From positions 1 to 12,299 of the forward strand of contig DAOTXK010000148.1 in NCBI GenBank assembly GCA_034435395.1: a stretch of DNA of 12,299 nt, read 5' to 3'. The number at the start of each line of letters is the position of its first letter. Position 1 is the stretch's first letter. Made by a program: the position numbers and the translations under genes. Below are positions 11,078 through 12,299 of the stretch, piece by piece. Under the pieces are notes generated by a model that was given only the letters and a program-made list of their open reading frames with translations, did not search any database and was not told the DNA's origin. The DNA comes from DAOTXK01 sp034435395 (GTDB lineage Bacteria; Chloroflexota; Anaerolineae; Aggregatilineales; Ch27).

Positions 11078-12299
11078 TTAGCGGGGGCGATTCTGGGCGA
11101 TGAACGCCTTGGGATCGACGTAGTCCCGTTGCAGGCGCGCCTGGTCGAGACGCGGCCAGTCGCCGGGCGAATCCAGCAACACCTCGGTCGGGCTGATGTC
11201 GAAGTGCAGGTGCTCGGTCCCGCCGGTCGGCTTGCCGATGGTGCCGATCGGGTCACCGCGCCGGACTCGCTGCCCCTTGCGCACCGTGATGTCCGCCAGA
11301 TGTGCCGAGCGAGAATACACATAGGGGCCGCCGGGCTGCATCGGATCGTGGCGAATGATGACGATGCCTCCCCAGATGTTCAGGCTGCCCACAAACGTCA
11401 CCAGGCCACTGGCCACGGCGTAGACCGGCATCCCCGCATCGACGTTCCAGTGCGGCCGGTTGAGGTTGAGGTCGGCGCCGGTGTGGTAAGCGGTGTTGCC
11501 GCCGCTGTCCCGGTAGCGGACGGCGAAACCGGTCGCGTCGAACCAGTCGCCCGGCCAGAGCTTAGCGCCGCGTCGTTCTTCGGCGGTGCCCACCGGCGAG
11601 TCGAAGCCGTCCGCCAGGTTCGCACTCGGCTCGCCCCGGCCCACGCGGTCGCTGTCCTCCATCGCCGCGATCCGCCGCCAGCGAATCCCGGCGAAGGCCA
11701 CTTCCCGGTCAAACTCGCCCGTCAGGTTGTTCAGGTTGACCATGCCACTCTGCGGCTGGTTGGCGTCCAGCTGGTAGATGCCCAAGGAGACCCAGGTATC
11801 GTAGAACCGCTGCTGGTTCAGCTCCACCACGATGGCGCTGGGCTGCCCCACCACGCCGTGAATGTAGTACCGGGCGCGCTGGCTCGTGGCGTGGACGCCC
11901 GGCACCCAGGCCGACAGCTCGTACTGCCCGCTCTCAGCGAGCCGGGGCAGCCAGGCCGCCCAGACGCCGCTCCGCGACGCGGACGACTGGGCGTACTTCA
12001 TCTTACGCCCGTTACGCACGAACACGCTGAAGCTGCTGTTGGGCATGCCGGCGTACACGCCATCATGGTACCCCGGCTGCTCCACATGGATCTCCTGCAC
12101 GTCGTCGGCTGCCTCTGCCGGAGTCGCCACCCGGTAGGGGTAAGCGGCGATGGTATCCCAGAGCTGCGTGCCCGAAAACCAGAGGTTCCGTGGATCGTGC
12201 CGGGCGTGCTGCCAGCTCCAGAAATTTACCGCTGGCAGGTCCAACGCCCGGGCCTGGTTGAGGAAGATCGTGATCTGCTCCGGCGTGGCCGACCAGTAC
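11078..12299 (-). CDS. TIM-barrel / golvesin-like / M23 peptidase fusion, C-terminal part (5' end outside window)
   Basis: The frame is open to the right edge, so 406 C-terminal residues are visible. The first 60 or so (ATPEQITIFLNQARAL, PAVNFWSWQHARH, LWDTIAAYPY) look like the end of a TIM-barrel glycosidase-like domain. Residues about 70-208 form a beta domain like golvesin/Xly carbohydrate-binding modules (GVWAAWLPRLAESGQYELSA, ARYYIHG, WVSLGIYQLD, FAGIRWRRI). Residues about 260-390 are an M23 (LytM-type) zinc peptidase. Its metal ligands are H272 and D276 (HTGAD) and H365 within HLHFD (363-367); H333 (SAHLA) and H363 are the usual catalytic helpers. M23 enzymes cut peptide cross-links of peptidoglycan. 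All ligands are present, so it should be active. Signal peptide and true start lie outside the window. Confidence 0.88.
   Translation of the reverse strand, partial: YWSATPEQITIFLNQARALDLPAVNFWSWQHARHDPRNLWFSGTQLWDTIAAYPYRVATPAEAADDVQEIHVEQPGYHDGVYAGMPNSSFSVFVRNGRKMKYAQSSASRSGVWAAWLPRLAESGQYELSAWVPGVHATSQRARYYIHGVVGQPSAIVVELNQQRFYDTWVSLGIYQLDANQPQSGMVNLNNLTGEFDREVAFAGIRWRRIAAMEDSDRVGRGEPSANLADGFDSPVGTAEERRGAKLWPGDWFDATGFAVRYRDSGGNTAYHTGADLNLNRPHWNVDAGMPVYAVASGLVTFVGSLNIWGGIVIIRHDPMQPGGPYVYSRSAHLADITVRKGQRVRRGDPIGTIGKPTGGTEHLHFDISPTEVLLDSPGDWPRLDQARLQRDYVDPKAFIAQNRPR

Overview
The window reads as a piece of a GC-rich bacterial chromosome, most likely from the phylum Chloroflexota (Anaerolineae or close relatives). 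This placement is inferred from style. Several proteins have one N-terminal membrane anchor, long Thr/Pro-rich linkers of the TPTPTP kind, and small extracellular modules (SH3-like, LysM, lamin-tail, helical repeat). There is also a family of short two-helix membrane proteins and clear sigma-70-type promoters. No rRNA, insertion sequence, prophage or CRISPR array is visible.

Layout. At 1-327 (minus) lies the N-terminal part of a secreted Ig-like protein, cut by the window edge. It diverges from a two-gene plus-strand cassette at 575-2311: an unrecognised two-helix membrane protein, then an anchored SH3-like protein with a Cys-rich tail. Two near-consensus promoters sit back to back between them. 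The first cassette gene is clearly less GC-rich than the rest of the window. Convergent to the cassette is a minus-strand block: an alpha/alpha-toroid (squalene-cyclase-like) protein at 2336-3349, an MFS transporter at 3405-4634, a 67-residue membrane protein at 4875-5078 and a LysM plus lamin-tail protein at 5110-6090. The MFS gene has a leader of about 200 bases whose Shine-Dalgarno lies inside a perfect 13-bp stem.

From 6361 a plus-strand gene encodes an anchored helical-repeat protein. It converges on a 99-residue membrane protein (7615-7914, minus), with a terminator between them. A tRNA cluster follows at 8063-8351 (Pro-TGG, Gly-TCC, Met-CAT) with its own promoters and spacer hairpins. 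Next is a stand-alone receiver-domain response regulator (8606-8968, plus), then a secreted GH114/TM1410-like glycosidase-type protein (9027-10130, minus). A non-coding AT-richer stretch with a strong terminator separates it from a YacP-like NYN-domain RNase (10470-10955, minus). The window closes with the C-terminal 406 residues of a TIM-barrel/golvesin-like/M23 peptidase fusion (11078-12299, minus).

How the genes work together. Most products are predicted to sit in the membrane or outside it: cell-wall binding or cleavage (LysM, SH3-like, M23), carbohydrate handling (GH114-like) and surface display (lamin-tail, Ig-like). This is an envelope-maintenance neighbourhood rather than one pathway. 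I did not find a recognisable defence or biosynthetic system. The most unusual signals are the low-GC cassette with its divergent promoters, the stem that occludes the MFS ribosome-binding site, and the structured leader in front of the NYN RNase.
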